A stretch of DNA of 64,000 nucleotides from Bos javanicus (Eukaryota; Chordata; Mammalia; Artiodactyla; Bovidae). The stretch covers positions 53,450,878 to 53,514,877 of the forward strand of contig NC_083878.1 in the NCBI RefSeq assembly GCF_032452875.1, given 5' to 3'. Positions 23,244 to 34,190 of the stretch are shown here, piece after piece. The translations under genes and the position numbers were made by a program. Under the pieces are notes generated by a model, which did no database searches, was not told the origin of the DNA, and saw nothing but the letters and a program-made list of their open reading frames with translations. Position 1 is the stretch's first letter. Every line of letters starts with the position of its first letter.

Positions 23244-23396
23244 ACTTCCCTGGTGGTCCAGGGTTAGGACTTTGCCTTCCAACGTAGGATGTGCGGGTTA
23301 CAACCCTGGTCATTGAGCTAAGACCCCACATGCCTCGTAGCCCACCTAAAACAGAAACAATATTGTAAGAAATTCAATAAAAACTTTAAGAACTCC
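23244..23396 (+). mobile_element. CHR-type tRNA SINE
   Basis: Sense copy: 'gacttccctggtggtccag' A-box region, 'gcgggttacaaccctgg' B-box region, 'aagaccccacatgcc' body and an A-rich end. The tRNA-like promoter belongs to the SINE; it is not a tRNA gene. Confidence 0.85.
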
Positions 23397-24470
23397 CAGA
23401 TGTTTTGCCTTGAGTTTTAAGCAGCTTATGTGGCCTGGTCCATTCTCTTTTCAAGTTCAAAGACATCAGACAAGTTCCTGGTTTAGCAACTAACTTCTTT
23501 TAAGAGGTGTTTAGTTTGCCCAGACAAGGGGATCCTGCATTTCTGGGAAATCTGCAACTCCCATCTTTGTGTTTTCTAGCAGCACCTCACTGATAGGAGA
23601 AGACTGGTCAGGATCTCAGGCGCTCCTCCTTGGTCTCAAAGAAAGTGACTCTGTGTATCATTGTCCAGATGATAATGCCCAGGGCAAAGATAACAGCCTT
23701 GGCAGTGTAGCACCCCTCTCAGAGCTCAGAGGCTTATTTAAAAGTCTGAGCTGCAGGCCGAGGCAGCTAGTATTTATTCGTACTCATATCCATGTATTGA
23801 TTCTCCTGTTTGCTTTGGAGATCCGACGGAGGGGGAACAGTCCACCACAGGTTTTTCTTAGTTCAAAGTCTGCCATCTTGAGGATGGGGGTACCAGACCT
23901 CTTTGTGTTGAGCTTGTCCTCTGGCTGTGGTCTCTGTGCAAAACGGAGTCTGAAGGCACTGGCACTCCTGAGCTGTAGCATGAAGCTTTGTTGGTAGACT
24001 GGTCTCGCCTACAGGACTAACCGATTTTTGTCTTCATCTTTACGTAAGTCCATGACAAATTGGAGGTAGCAAGCCTCAGCATAACCCAGGATCCTTTCTC
24101 CTTTGATGGAGGTCTCCATCGGGCACAGATAAGGCTATGCAGTCTTATGACCACAGCTCATGCACCAGCTTGTCAGTTGCATGGCGTGATGCACTGCTCA
24201 ATCTGCGAAAGGTTCTGGTGGTGCTGCTTGAGGCTGGTCAGGACATGGAATTTGGCCATGTGCAGCCCTCTCCACATTGTCCAGGCCATCTCAGCAAATG
24301 TTCTTGACTTCTACGAGGGTCTCACTGTCTCCTAATCAATACCATAGCTGTTGCGCCTCATCTCTGGGAGCCCACCAGGTGCCGCCCTCCACCACCGCTG
24401 TGCCAGGTAGGCTCACTGGAGGCCTTCGCCTCTACTGGATGAAGAGTGTCAAGAAAAAATAGGTTAAATT
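23397..24470. other. CpG-richer segment of unknown origin, possible retropseudogene
   Basis: This kilobase is less AT-rich and richer in CpG than its surroundings and does not match any repeat I know. Minus-strand conceptual translation gives several plausible but disconnected peptides: one with MAKFHVLTSLKQHHQNLSQ near 24190-24260, one with IKGERILGYAEACYLQFVM near 24050-24110, and a hydrophobic AVIFALGIIIWTMIHRV stretch near 23650-23700. Stops and frame changes separate them. This is consistent with a decayed processed gene copy read on the minus strand, but no poly(A) or TSD was found and I do not recognise the parent. It could equally be ordinary GC-richer unique DNA. Confidence 0.35.
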
Positions 24471-25261
24471 AAAGATTTTTTTTAAATAGTTCATTCATTA
24501 TTAGTCATAGCTTTCATGGCAGTGTGAGTGTAATTTCCATATGAGTTACAAAATGAGTTATATCTCTGGAAAGATGATTCAAATCATTTTCCATTTGCTT
24601 CTATCTAAGCCCTATTGTAGCATGAAGAATCCCACCTGCCTCATATCTTCCTACTTGAACAGATGGATCATAAAAGTGTGGGCTCACCGAGGAACATTTA
24701 GTCTCATCCCATTACACCTGCTGGCCAAGGGAGAGATACAAAACAGCTACGATCCAGATCTCAGACTTATAACCATCTGAGAGAATGTTTCTGCAGCCCT
24801 TACTGGCCAGCTGGGTTTGTCCTTGGCTTGTTCCCAATAATATAAAAGTCAATTATAGTAATTGCTGACCATTAGATATCACGTGTATGCAAGCTCTAAG
24901 AACTATATTGTGTCTGAGAGTAGATAAAGACAATGGATCACTAATATGCAAAATGTGAGGAATATATATACATATTTAAATTTTTAGCCTGAAAAAATGG
25001 TCAACAAATGGATTTTGTTCAAAAAGATAATCAATTAACAGGCTTTACATTTAGAGAGGCATACACATTTTTAGGAATTCTGTGTAGTTTACCCTCAGGA
25101 ACATCATATGTGTGTGAAAATATGTATTCATGCTTATGGACATTTGCCATCTATCATGAATGACAGACAAATGGTTGGTAATAACTAAAATCTGTATCAA
25201 CGAGGGCCTGGATAAATAAACTATGGTATATGTATACAATAAATAACTAGGTATATGTCAG
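24471..25261. other. Single-copy DNA with old L1-like relic
   Basis: Mostly unassigned. About 25120-25250 resembles an L1-type 3' coding phrase ('ggataaataaactatggta'). The 79-residue open frame at 24541-24780 has no recognisable feature. Confidence 0.4.
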
Positions 25262-25475
25262 TAGTGCTTCCCTTGTGGCTCAGTGGTAAAGAATCCACCT
25301 GCCAATGCAGGAATCATAGGATCAGTTCCTGGGTCACAAAGATTCCCTTGGAGCAGGAAATGGCAACTCACTCTAGTATTCTTGCTTGGGAAATCCCATG
25401 GACAGAGGAGCTTAGCTGGGCTACAGTCCATGGGGTCGCTAAAGAATCGGAGACAACTTAGTGATAGAACATCAG
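25262..25475 (+). mobile_element. Bov-tA SINE
   Basis: Sense copy from 'agtgcttcccttgtggctcag' to a tail reading 'ggagacaacttagtgatag'. The body is complete but the sequence diverged. Confidence 0.9.
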
Positions 25476-25835
25476 CAACATACTCAATAATGATGAATAA
25501 AATTGAAGTTTTGACAGGAAGATTTGTCTATGACATGTATTTGACTGAAAAAGCATATTACATACATTATCTATTCTAATAAAATTAAGTCTAAACTTGA
25601 AAGATAGTACTTGTGTATGTTAGTATATATGAAAATTTTCCTAAAATGTTAATGATAATTAAATTTTAGTGACTTTCTATCTTCTCTGTGCTTTCAGGCA
25701 TGCTATTCATATTATTTGAGTTTATATTACATTTTCCAAAAATGATAATTCTCATTATTAAATCATGCCAAGCTACATGTCTGTGTAAGAGAAACACAAG
25801 CATTTTAACTCATTCATTCATCATTTTCATAGGTG
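25476..25835. other. Single-copy non-coding DNA
   Basis: AT-rich, nothing recognised. Confidence 0.5.
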
Positions 25836-26112
25836 AGGGTGGGATGATTTGAGAGAATAGCATTGAAACATGTATATTGTCATATGTAAAATATACGACC
25901 AGTGCATGTTTGATGCATTAAGCAGGGCACTCAAAGCTGGTGCTCTGAGACAATATGGAGGGATGGAATGGGGAGGGAAGTAGGAGGGGGATTCAGCATC
26001 GGGGGACATGTGTGCACCCATGACTGATTCATGTCGATGTTTAGCAAAAAACATGACAATATTGTCAAGTAATTATCCTTCTATTAAAATTAATTAATTA
26101 AAAAAAGGAAAA
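25836..26112 (+). mobile_element. Ruminant L1 3' UTR fragment
   Basis: Sense L1 3' UTR: 'gagagaatagcattgaaac', 'ggaatggggagggaagtag', 'gacaatattgtcaagtaat' and an A-rich end. More diverged than the L1-BT copies at 6.2 and 16.9 kb. Confidence 0.85.
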
Positions 26113-26204
26113 GATCCTGCATACCTCATTAAAGATCAAGGATCCCACTTGCTGCAACTAAGAATTTGTGCAACCAAATAAATAAAAATAAATGTTAAAA
26201 AATA
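26113..26204 (+). mobile_element. CHR-type SINE tail
   Basis: Only the 3' part of a CHR element ('cccacttgctgcaactaag', 'gcaaccaaataaataaa'), directly behind the L1 A-rich tail. Confidence 0.7.
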
Positions 26205-26772
26205 TCTATTATATTATGGAGTCCAGTGTCCTTATTATTCCTACAACCTGTCATGGACCAATGCAATAGAATAAAATATTTATATAACAAATGTGAAATA
26301 TAAATGAGTCACTGAAACCATGCTCACACATACTTAGTTGTCATGGAAATAATCAGTTCCTATTAAAAATCTACAGTCTTATACTCAGTTTCTATATTTA
26401 TCTAATTGCTGACTGGTAACACACAGTTTTTGATTCAGCCCAAGTCTGCAGATCACACTTAGAGTACCACAGGTCTAGAAAATATGGTAGTGACTAAAGG
26501 AATCAAAGAATGATTTCTTTTTTTTTTTTTAAAAGACCATTTAATTAATGAGGATAGACCACTCTTTGCTGAGCTTAAAAATAAGCCAGAAAATCTCAGT
26601 GGCTTAAACTAATTTTGGATGATTATTTCTCAGTCATTCAGAATCCACTGTGGTTCAAGCCATGGACCTCTTTGTCTTACAGCTCATACTACTTGGAACA
26701 CTGGGATTCTGGATCCTCATTATGGAGGGAAAGAGACAAAGGAGGAATAGCAGTTCTCTATTGCCTCCGACT
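26205..26772. other. Non-coding DNA with possible ancient repeat
   Basis: A T run at 26518-26532. About 26570-26760 has phrases ('aatctcagtggcttaaac', 'gattatttctcagtcattc') seen in old mammalian repeats, family not assigned. No gene. Confidence 0.4.
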
Positions 26773-26936
26773 ATAAAGAATGCTTTTTTTTTCTTTGCAT
26801 TTCTTTTCCATGGGGATGGTCTTAATTCCTGTCTCCTGTACAATGTCACGAACCTCAGTCCATAGTTCATCAGGCACTCTATCAGATCTAGGCCCTTAAA
26901 TCTATTTCTCACTTCCACTGTATAATCATGAGGGAT

Positions 26937-27329
26937 TTAATTTAGGTCATACCTGAATGGTCTAGTGGTTTTCCCTACTTTCTTCAATTTAAGTCTGAAT
27001 TTGGTAATGAGGAGTTCATGATCTGAGCCACAGGCAGCTCCTGGTCTTGTTTTTGTTGACTGTACAGAGCTTCTCCATCTTTGGCTGCAAAGAATATAAT
27101 CAATCTGATTTCGGTGTTGACCATCTGGTGATGTCCATGTGTAGAGCCTTCTCTTGTGTTGTTGGAAGAGGGTGTTTGCTATGACCAGTGCATTTTCTTG
27201 GCAAAATTCTATTAGTCTTTGCCCTGTTTCATTCTGTATTCCAAGGCCAAATTTGCCTGTTACTCCAGGTGTTTCTTGACTTCCTACTTTTGCATTCCAG
27301 TCCCCTATAATGAAAAGGACATCTTTTTT
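26937..27329 (-). pseudogene. BovB endonuclease segment, inverted
   Basis: Apurinic-type endonuclease domain of BovB, the enzyme that nicks target DNA. On the minus strand it reads FIIGDWNAKVGSQETPG, then RRLYTWTSPDGQHRNQIDYIL, then CGSDHELLITKFRLKLKK, so the conserved GDWN and SDH motifs (SDHE codons at 27015-27026) are intact. The open frame extends on its upstream side into antisense RT sequence because of the inversion; that part is not protein sequence of any gene. The N-terminal catalytic part is lacking. Confidence 0.9.
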
Positions 27330-27332
27330 GGG

Positions 27333-28537
27333 TACCTGAACCGTGAACTTCCTGATGTTCAATCTGGTTTTAGAAAAGGCAGAGGAACCAGAGATCAAAT
27401 TGCCACCATCTGCTGGATCATGGAAAAAGCAACAGAGTTCCAGAAAAACATCTATTTCTGCCTTACTGACTATGCCAAAGCCTTTGACTATGTGGGTCCC
27501 AATAAACTGTGGAAAATTCTGAAAAAGATGGGAATACCAGACCACCTGACCTGCCTCTTGAGAAATTTGTATGCAGGTCAGGAAGCAACAGTTAGAACTG
27601 CACATGAAACAACAGACTGGTTCCAAATAGGAAAAGGAGTTCGTCAAGGCTGTATGTTGTCACCCTGCTTATTTAACTTATATGCAGATCACATCATGAG
27701 AAACGCTGGGCTGGAAGAAACACAAGCTCAAATCAAGATTATTGGGAGAAATATCAATAACCTCAGATATGCAGATGACACCACCCTTATGGCAGAAAGT
27801 GAAGAGGAACTAAAAAGCCTCTTGATGAAAGTGAAAGAGGAGAGTGAAAAAGTTGGCTTAAAGCTCAACATTCAGAAAATGAAGATCATGGAATCCGGTC
27901 CCATCACTTCATGGGAAATAGATGGGGAAACAGTGGAAACAGTGTCAGACTTTATTTTTTGAGCTCCAGAATCACTACAGATGGTGACTGCAGCCATGAA
28001 ATTAAAAGACGCTTACTCCTTGGAAGCAAAGTTATGACCAGCCTAGATAGCATATTGAAAAGCAGAGACATTACTTTGCTAACAAAGGTCCGTCTAGACA
28101 AGGCTATGGTTTTTCCTGTGGTCATGTATGGATGTGAGAGTTGGACTGTGCAGAAGTCTGAGTGCCGAAGAATTGACACTTTTGAACTGTGGTGTTGGAG
28201 AAGACTCTTGAGAGTCCCTTGGACTGCAAGGAGATCCAACCAGTCCATTCTGAAGGAGATCAGCCCTGGGATTTCTTTGGAAGGAATGATGCTAAAGCTG
28301 AAACTCCAGTACTTTGGCCACCTCATGCGAAGAGTTGACTCGGTGGAAAAGACTCTGATGCTGGGAAGGATTAGGGGCAGGAGGAGAAGGGGACAACAGA
28401 GGATGAGATGGCTGGATGGCATCACTGACTCGGTGGATGTGAGTCTGAGTGAACTCCGGGAGTTGGTGATGAACAGGGAGGCCTGGTGTGCTGCGATTCA
28501 TGGGGTCGCAAAGAGTCAGACAGGATTGAGTGACTGA
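27333..28537 (+). pseudogene. BovB reverse transcriptase and C-terminal domain, one frameshift
   Basis: The best preserved BovB RT in the window. From GFRKGRGTRDQIA it runs through DYAKAFD, GIPDHLTCLLRNLYAG and KGVRQGCMLSPCLFNLY to the catalytic RYADDTTLMAES (YADD codons 27768-27779), then IQKMKIM and VSDFIF. A short T-run change at about 27955-27962 shifts the frame. The C-terminal part then continues openly to 28537 (YGCESWTVQKSECRRIDTFELWCWRRLLRVPWTARRSNQ...REAWCAAIHGVAKSQ). In normal BovB these are one protein with the endonuclease. Here there is no start, the endonuclease is reversed and the linker is lost. Confidence 0.92.
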
Positions 28538-28567
28538 ACTGAATTGAACTGAACTGATAAAGAATGC

Positions 28568-28806
28568 ATGCCATTGCTATTCTCAGTTCATTAACCAGCA
28601 TTAATGGCTGTAAACTAAGTAAAATTTAGGCTGAGAAATATAGGAGAAAAAATAGATATTTAGTGAGCAATAATTTCATTGAGAAGTTGTTAATCTGAGT
28701 TAACTGATGCTGTCAAGATCTTAAAATAATAAGGGAGTCAAGACTCAAACTCCTTTTCTCAAATTCCAAATTTAATATATATTTGTTTTAAACCAGATAA
28801 ACCAGG
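28568..28806. other. Single-copy spacer
   Basis: Nothing recognised between the two BovB insertions. Confidence 0.5.
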
Positions 28807-29929
28807 TTCAGTTCAGTTCAGTTCAATCACTCAGTCGTGTCTGACTCTTTGTGACCCCATGGACTACAGCACACCAGGCCTCCCTGTCCATCATCAACTC
28901 CCAGAGTTTAACCAAACTCATGTCCATTGAGTTGGTGATGCCGTCCAACCATGTCATCCTCTGTTGTCCCCTTCTCATCGCACCTTCAATCTTTCCCAGC
29001 ATCAGAGTCTTTTCAAATGAGTCAGCTCTTCGAATTAGGTGGCCAAAGTTTTGGAGTTTCAGCTTCAACATCAGTCCTTCCAATGAACAGCCAGGACTTA
29101 TCTCCTTTAGGATGGACTCTTTGGATTTCCTTGCAGTCCAAGGGACTCTCAAGAGTCTTTTCCAACACCACAGTTCAAAAGCATCAATTCTTCAGCACTC
29201 AGCTTTCTTTATAGTCCAACTCTCAAATCTATACATGACCACTGGAAAAACTATAGCCTTGACTAGTTGGACCTTTGTTGACAAACTAATGTCTCTGCTT
29301 TTTAATATGCTGTCTAGGTTGATCATAACTTTGTTTCCAAGAAGTAAGTGTCTTTTAATTTCATGGCTGCAGTTACCATCTGCACTGATATTGGAGCCTC
29401 AAAAAAGAAAATCTGTCACTGTTTCCATTGTTTCCCCACCTATTTGCCATGAGTGATGGGACCAAATGCCATGATCTTAGTTTTCTGAATGATGAGCTTT
29501 AAGCCAACTTTTTCACTCTCTTCTTTCATGTTCATCAAGAGGCTCATTAGTTCATCTTCACTTTCTACCATAAGGGTGGTGTCATCTGCATATCTGAGGT
29601 ATTGATATTTCTCCCAGCAATCTTGATTCAAGCATGTGCTTCATACAGCCCAGCATTTCGCATAGTGTATTCTGAATATAAGTTAAATAAGCAGGGTGAC
29701 AATCTACAGCCTTGATGTACTCCTTTTCCTATTTGGAACCAGTTTGTTGTTTCATGTCCAGTTCTAACTGTTGCATCCTGACCTGCATACAGATTTTTCA
29801 AGAGGCAGGTCAGGTGGTCTGGTATTCCCATGTTTTTCAGAATTTTCCACAGTGTTGTGATCCACACAGTTAAAGACTTTGGCATATTCAACAAAGCAGA
29901 AATAGATGTTTTTCTGGAACTCTTTTGCT
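28807..29929 (-). mobile_element. BovB LINE, antisense, 5'-truncated
   Basis: Minus-strand RT to 3' tail. The reversed tail ('gttcagttcagttcagttc') is at the left edge. C-terminal coding sequence reads openly for 109 residues on the minus strand at 28823-29152 (VPWTARKSKESILKEISPGCSLEG...WCAVVHGVTKSQTRLSD). The RT catalytic motif reads YLRYADDTTLMVES near 29590. The element stops at about 29929 within the sequence encoding FQKNIYF. Diverged and frameshifted. No TSD recognised. Confidence 0.92.
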
Positions 29930-30216
29930 TATGCTCAAGTAAAATAAATAAATAACCCCCGGCTCTCAAGAATTTAGCACGTGAATGTTTAGTCCGGGCA
30001 CCATTTGAGATCCTGCTATCTTAATGTGTCTATTTCCAAGGTGATAAGAAGATAAGAGAGTACCTAGAGAAGTCACACTTATTCTCTATGTTTTGCCCTA
30101 GAGCAGATCCTTGTCACTTTCTTTTGAGTCAGTTGGCAAGAGCTAAGCACATGGACCTACCATTGTAAGAATCCTTGTGAGCAATTAGGTAAAGCACATA
30201 TTTGTTTGGTAACAGT

Positions 30217-30218
<2 letters not shown>
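29930..30218. other. Single-copy flank
   Basis: No repeat or gene recognised. Confidence 0.45.

Positions 30219-30260
<42 letters not shown>
30219..30260. repeat. (AT)21 microsatellite
   Basis: Forty-two bases of uninterrupted AT dinucleotide. A BOV-A2 SINE begins 23 bases downstream. Confidence 0.97.
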
Positions 30261-30262
<2 letters not shown>

Positions 30263-30282
30263 TAAATCATTCAACTAAATCA

Positions 30283-30559
30283 CAGAGAAGGCAATGGCAA
30301 CACACTCCAGTATTCTTGCCTGGAAAATCCCATGGGCGGAGGAGCCTGGTAGGCTGCAGTCCATGGGGTCGTTAAGAATCGAACACAATTGAGCGACTTC
30401 ACTTTCACTTTTCAATTTCAGGCATTGGAGAAGGAAATGACAACCCACTCCAGTGTTCTTGCCTGGAGAATCCCAGGGACAGCAGAGCCTGGTGGGCTGC
30501 CATCTCTGGGGTCTCACAGTCGGACACGACTGAAGCGACCTAGCAGCAGCAGCAGCAGT
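30283..30559 (+). mobile_element. BOV-A2 SINE with TSD
   Basis: Sense dimer with a 'cttcactttcacttttcaa' linker and an (AGC)n tail at 30544-30558. The 10-base duplication aactaaatca is at 30273-30282 and 30560-30569. Low divergence by eye. Confidence 0.96.
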
Positions 30560-30569
30560 AACTAAATCA

Positions 30570-32084
30570 AACCAGCTCTTAATAATTACATAAGTTTTGG
30601 TATTTCTTTTCAATCACATCTATTTTAGAATGGTTAAATAGAATGTGTAAAATGTCTATTTCCTCCTTTATCTTTCACCATTGCAACTTTATGTGTCTAC
30701 CAAAAGCCATTTTCAGCCTTTTTTCCTAAATTCTTCAATACTTCTGAGGGGAAACATTAGTCACAACAGTAAATAGTTATTTGAAAGGGAAATAATAGCC
30801 AAATTTGTAAAACTAAAAACATGTATAGATTTAGCTTTATATTACCTTCTTTAAGTTCCCAGTGATAAAAATGGTATACCCAACTATCATTCTCCTTTTC
30901 CATCAACAAAGAGGAGCTTTATTACTCTGTTTGCTCTAACATGGCCTGGAAAACATGTGTGGATCCTCACTTAGAGGAAGTCCCTTTATCTGAGTTAGGT
31001 TGTATATGAGGTTTTTGCTCTTGAAGAATCTTCCAGGAGAATACTCAAATAATGTGGGTTTAAATCAACTTAAGAAAAGGGAGAATAATCTGTTCTAGCT
31101 GACCTAGACTTTTACCACTATGAAGTCAGGAGGAAGAATAGGTCAGTCATGTCTTAAGACAGCTATTTTAGTCTATGAGTGTAAGAAAAAAAGCCATGTA
31201 TGTGAGTTGAATTGCAGTCATCACACAGTTCTGTCCATATCTGTATTTCATCAGAAAATACAATATGAATTCAAAAATAAAGGTATGCTATAGGAAAAAT
31301 GACACCTGAAGCTGTAAATATGATAACAAACCACAGAGAACTTGTCAAGACCTTGCAAAAGAGGGTTTTGGTTTGCAGTCCTCTACTTATCAGAATTCTG
31401 TCTGAGGTGCCTTCCATCTGTCTTGGCAGGTATGTGGATAAAATTATTCATTCTCTATTAGCATATGTTTTACTTCTCGGATGTTTGTTTATGTGGGAAA
31501 TTAATGTAGCATGCAACTTGCAATTAGTTTTTTATACTGTTAATGACAGGTTCCCATAAAATGTCTTGTACTGAACTATGGAAGGTAATGGCATTAATAA
31601 CATATACATATGCTCAGACTCAGATCTGGAGGAGGAAGCCAAATCGATAGAGTTTACTAGTTAAAAATAAAGCCATTTGACGGACTCTGTTGGAATTTTG
31701 CAGTTGGCTATCAATTTAGTAACTTGAGTATTAAGGAGTCATTTCTGGCCTAAGTCTTTGATATAATTTGGCCCTGATGGTTAATTAATGAACAATTTAC
31801 TTTTACTTGTTCATGTGTGTATTAATGACACACAGTGACATTCAATGATACGCAATGACAACTTCAGTTCATATTCTATTGAAAAACTGTTCTGGACTTG
31901 GTTTGAAAAATAAACATGCAAATAAAGCCTGGTTCCTGCCCTCCAGGAGACTTGTTATAGAAGCAGAGCCTATGTCATTGCACATTAGAAATACCTGAGA
32001 AACATTTTCAGAAATAGAGATCCCCAGAATGCTCCCATCATTATTTCTTAATTAGGTTGCATTCATTAACTCATTTTTTTGAAG
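30570..32084. other. Single-copy AT-rich DNA
   Basis: About 1.5 kb without a recognised repeat. The 86-residue open frame at 31299-31559 shows no domain and its reading is interrupted upstream. Parts near 31250-31560 and 31680-31880 have homeodomain-like TTAATTAA and CAATTAG phrases. No exon could be supported. Confidence 0.5.
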
Positions 32085-32243
32085 ATTTTTTTTAAATGTT
32101 TATTTTAATTTATTTTTTTATTTGTCTGTACCAGGCCTTAGCTGCAGCACATGGGGTCTAGTTCCTTGACCAGAAATTGAACTTGGGCCCACTCCATTGG
32201 TAGCCTGGAACATGACCCACTGGACCACCAGAGAAGTCCCAGG
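32085..32243 (-). mobile_element. CHR-type SINE, antisense
   Basis: Reversed A tail (T-rich) on the left, reversed 'gggacttctctggtggtccag' head on the right. Confidence 0.8.
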
Positions 32244-32715
32244 ATTTATTAACTCTTGATTTTAGTGTAGGCAATTGCATTTTTTAAACTTCCAGTACCT
32301 GAGGTAACTACTCAGTTAACTAAAAATTAAGAATCCCCACTAATCTAGATCCTTTTGTGCTCTTTGAGTGTACTATCATCTTTATTTGAAGTACTTCCCT
32401 CTTTGTCTCCAATTATCCACAGCATATGAAGCTTAAAAAATAGCACCTTATGTGACATGTCTCCATGAGACTTCTCCGTTCAAAACCTCTAACAGTGACT
32501 ATTCCTGATCATTGTTCATTTTATGATGATAAAGACAATATGCATATAATTATTAGCTCTTTCTATGGATTTTCCTATATTACACTTTCCATATAATTAA
32601 AATCATATAATATGTGGCCTTTTTTGCCTGGCTTCTTTCACATGCATAATTCTTTAAATGTTCATCCATGTTTTAACATGAGTCAGTATTTTATTCACCT
32701 TTGTATAGCTGAGTA

Positions 32716-32934
32716 ATGTGCTGTGCTCAGTCACTTCAGTTGTGACCTACTCTGTGATCCTATGGATGGTAGCTCACCAGGCTCCTCCATTCATGAGATT
32801 TTCTAAGCAAGAATATTGAAGAGGGTTGCCAGGCCCTCCTCCAGGGGATCTTCCCAACCCAGGGACTGATTCCAAGTCTCCTGTGTCTTCTGTATTGAAG
32901 GCAGATTCTTTACCTGTTAGCCACCAGGGAAGTG
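32716..32934 (-). mobile_element. Bov-tA SINE, antisense, with TSD
   Basis: Reversed tail ('tgctcagtcacttcagttg') on the left, reversed head on the right. The 11-base duplication atagctgagta is at 32705-32715 and 32935-32945, within L1. Confidence 0.93.
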
Positions 32935-33829
32935 ATAGCTGAGTAGTATTTCATTGGATAACTCATTTTCTTGGCCTTTCGACAGTTGAACATCCGGGTT
33001 GTTTCCACGTTTTGGATATTACGAGTAATGCTTCTGTGAACATTCAGGTAAAATTTTTTATGTGTATTGCATATGCTTTCATATCTCATGTATGTATCTA
33101 GAAAGGAATCCCTATGTTATGTGGTAATGTGGTTTAATCTTTTGAGGAATCATCTAACTGTTTTCCAAAATAGATGTGTCATTTTACATACCTACTAACA
33201 GTATGTTAGGGTCTGAGTTTCTCTGCACCCAAGACTTGTTATTGTTCTTTTTGGTAATAGTCATCTCAGTGTGTGTAAGGTGGTATAACATTGTGCTTTT
33301 GATTTATATTTCCCTATTGGCTGATGACATTGAGCATCTTTTCGTGTACTTATTTACCATCTGTGTAACTTCTTTGGAGAAATGACTGTTCAAATCCAGT
33401 TTGAATTGGGTCATACGTCTTTGCATTATTGTATGTAACAGTTCTTTGTATACAGTGGATGACAGATTCTTATCAGATATGTGATTTACAAATATTTCTT
33501 CAATTTCTGGAGTTGTCTTTTCACTTTCTTTTCACTATCTTTTGAAGAAAAAGATTTTCAATGTGATTAAGTCTAATTTATCTATTTTTCTTTGGTTTGT
33601 TTTGTTTTTTTATGTTATATTTAAGAAACTATTGCATAATTAAAATTCATGAAAATACAGATGTGTTCTAAGATTTCATAGTTTTGTGTCTTAAATATAA
33701 CTCTTTGATTTACCTTTATTCAAATTGTGTTTGTTGTGAGGTAGGAATCCAACTTCATTCTTTTGGATATGGATACCCAGTTGTGCTAGCATACATTTGT
33801 TAAAAAGACTATTTTTTGACATTAAATTT

Positions 33830-34190
33830 TGTCTTATGTTGTTTGGACTACTGTGACAGAATACCATAGACTGGATGGTTTATAAACAACAGGAATTGTT
33901 ACTCCCAGTGCTGGAGATTGGGAAGTCCGAAGTCAGGATGCCTAGAGATTCACTATCTGGTTAGAGACAGCTTCCTGGCTCATAGATGGTCATTGTCCAC
34001 CTGTAACCTCATATGGTAGACAAGGTAAGAGAGCTCTCTTGGGTCTCTTTTATAAGTACACTGATCCCATTCATGAGGGCTTCATCCTTCATCTAATCAC
34101 CTGCCAGAGGCCACACTGCCAAATACCATAACATTGGTATTAGATTTCAACATATAAATTTTGAGGAGATGCAAACATTCAGTGGCTTTC
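33830..34190 (-). mobile_element. ERVL-MaLR (MLT1-like) solo LTR, antisense
   Basis: In reverse orientation it shows the MaLR LTR order: 'ataccatagactggatgg' (3' end), 'tctcttttataagta' and 'cccattcatgagggcttcat', 'gccaaataccataacattgg', 'tttcaacatataaattttg' (5' end). It is a non-coding LTR remnant of an ancient endogenous retrovirus-like element. No internal viral genes are present. It splits the old L1. Confidence 0.82.

Larger units (their letters stand above)
26784..28556 (+). mobile_element. BovB LINE with 5' inversion and perfect TSD
   Basis: One insertion in two orientations. 26784-27329 is antisense and carries the endonuclease part; 27333-28556 is sense and carries RT to the BovB tail. 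Both are flanked as a unit by ataaagaatgc at 26773-26783 and 28557-28567, so they arrived together. The segment between endonuclease and RT is missing. This is the expected product of twin priming, in which a second primer starts inside the RNA and the 5' part is inserted reversed. Strand is given for the sense 3' part. Confidence 0.93.

Noticed and set aside
23244..23300. tRNA-like A and B boxes as a tRNA gene
   Set aside because: Part of a CHR-type SINE, with no cloverleaf 3' half. The same applies to the heads of all Bov-tA copies.
24060..24335. A 91-residue plus-strand frame in the CpG-richer segment
   Set aside because: The minus strand gives the more protein-like peptides, and this frame has no recognisable feature.
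26937..27647. A 236-residue minus-strand frame combining unknown N-terminus and endonuclease
   Set aside because: The first half is antisense of RT, joined to real endonuclease sequence only because of the 5' inversion.
27219..27962. A 247-residue open frame that looks like an intact reverse transcriptase gene
   Set aside because: It is BovB RT without start, endonuclease or natural end. Its N-terminal part is translated from the inverted segment, so it is not a gene.
31430..31440. 'ggcag|gtatgt' as an exon-intron junction
   Set aside because: A lone splice-donor-like string without a convincing exon upstream; such strings are expected by chance.
31299..31559. An 86-residue open frame in single-copy DNA as a small gene
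   Set aside because: No domain, no start context or splice signals I trust, and a composition like that of the surrounding AT-rich DNA.
33830..34190. Possible retroviral gene remnants around the LTR
   Set aside because: Only LTR sequence is visible. The flanks are L1, so it is a solo LTR.
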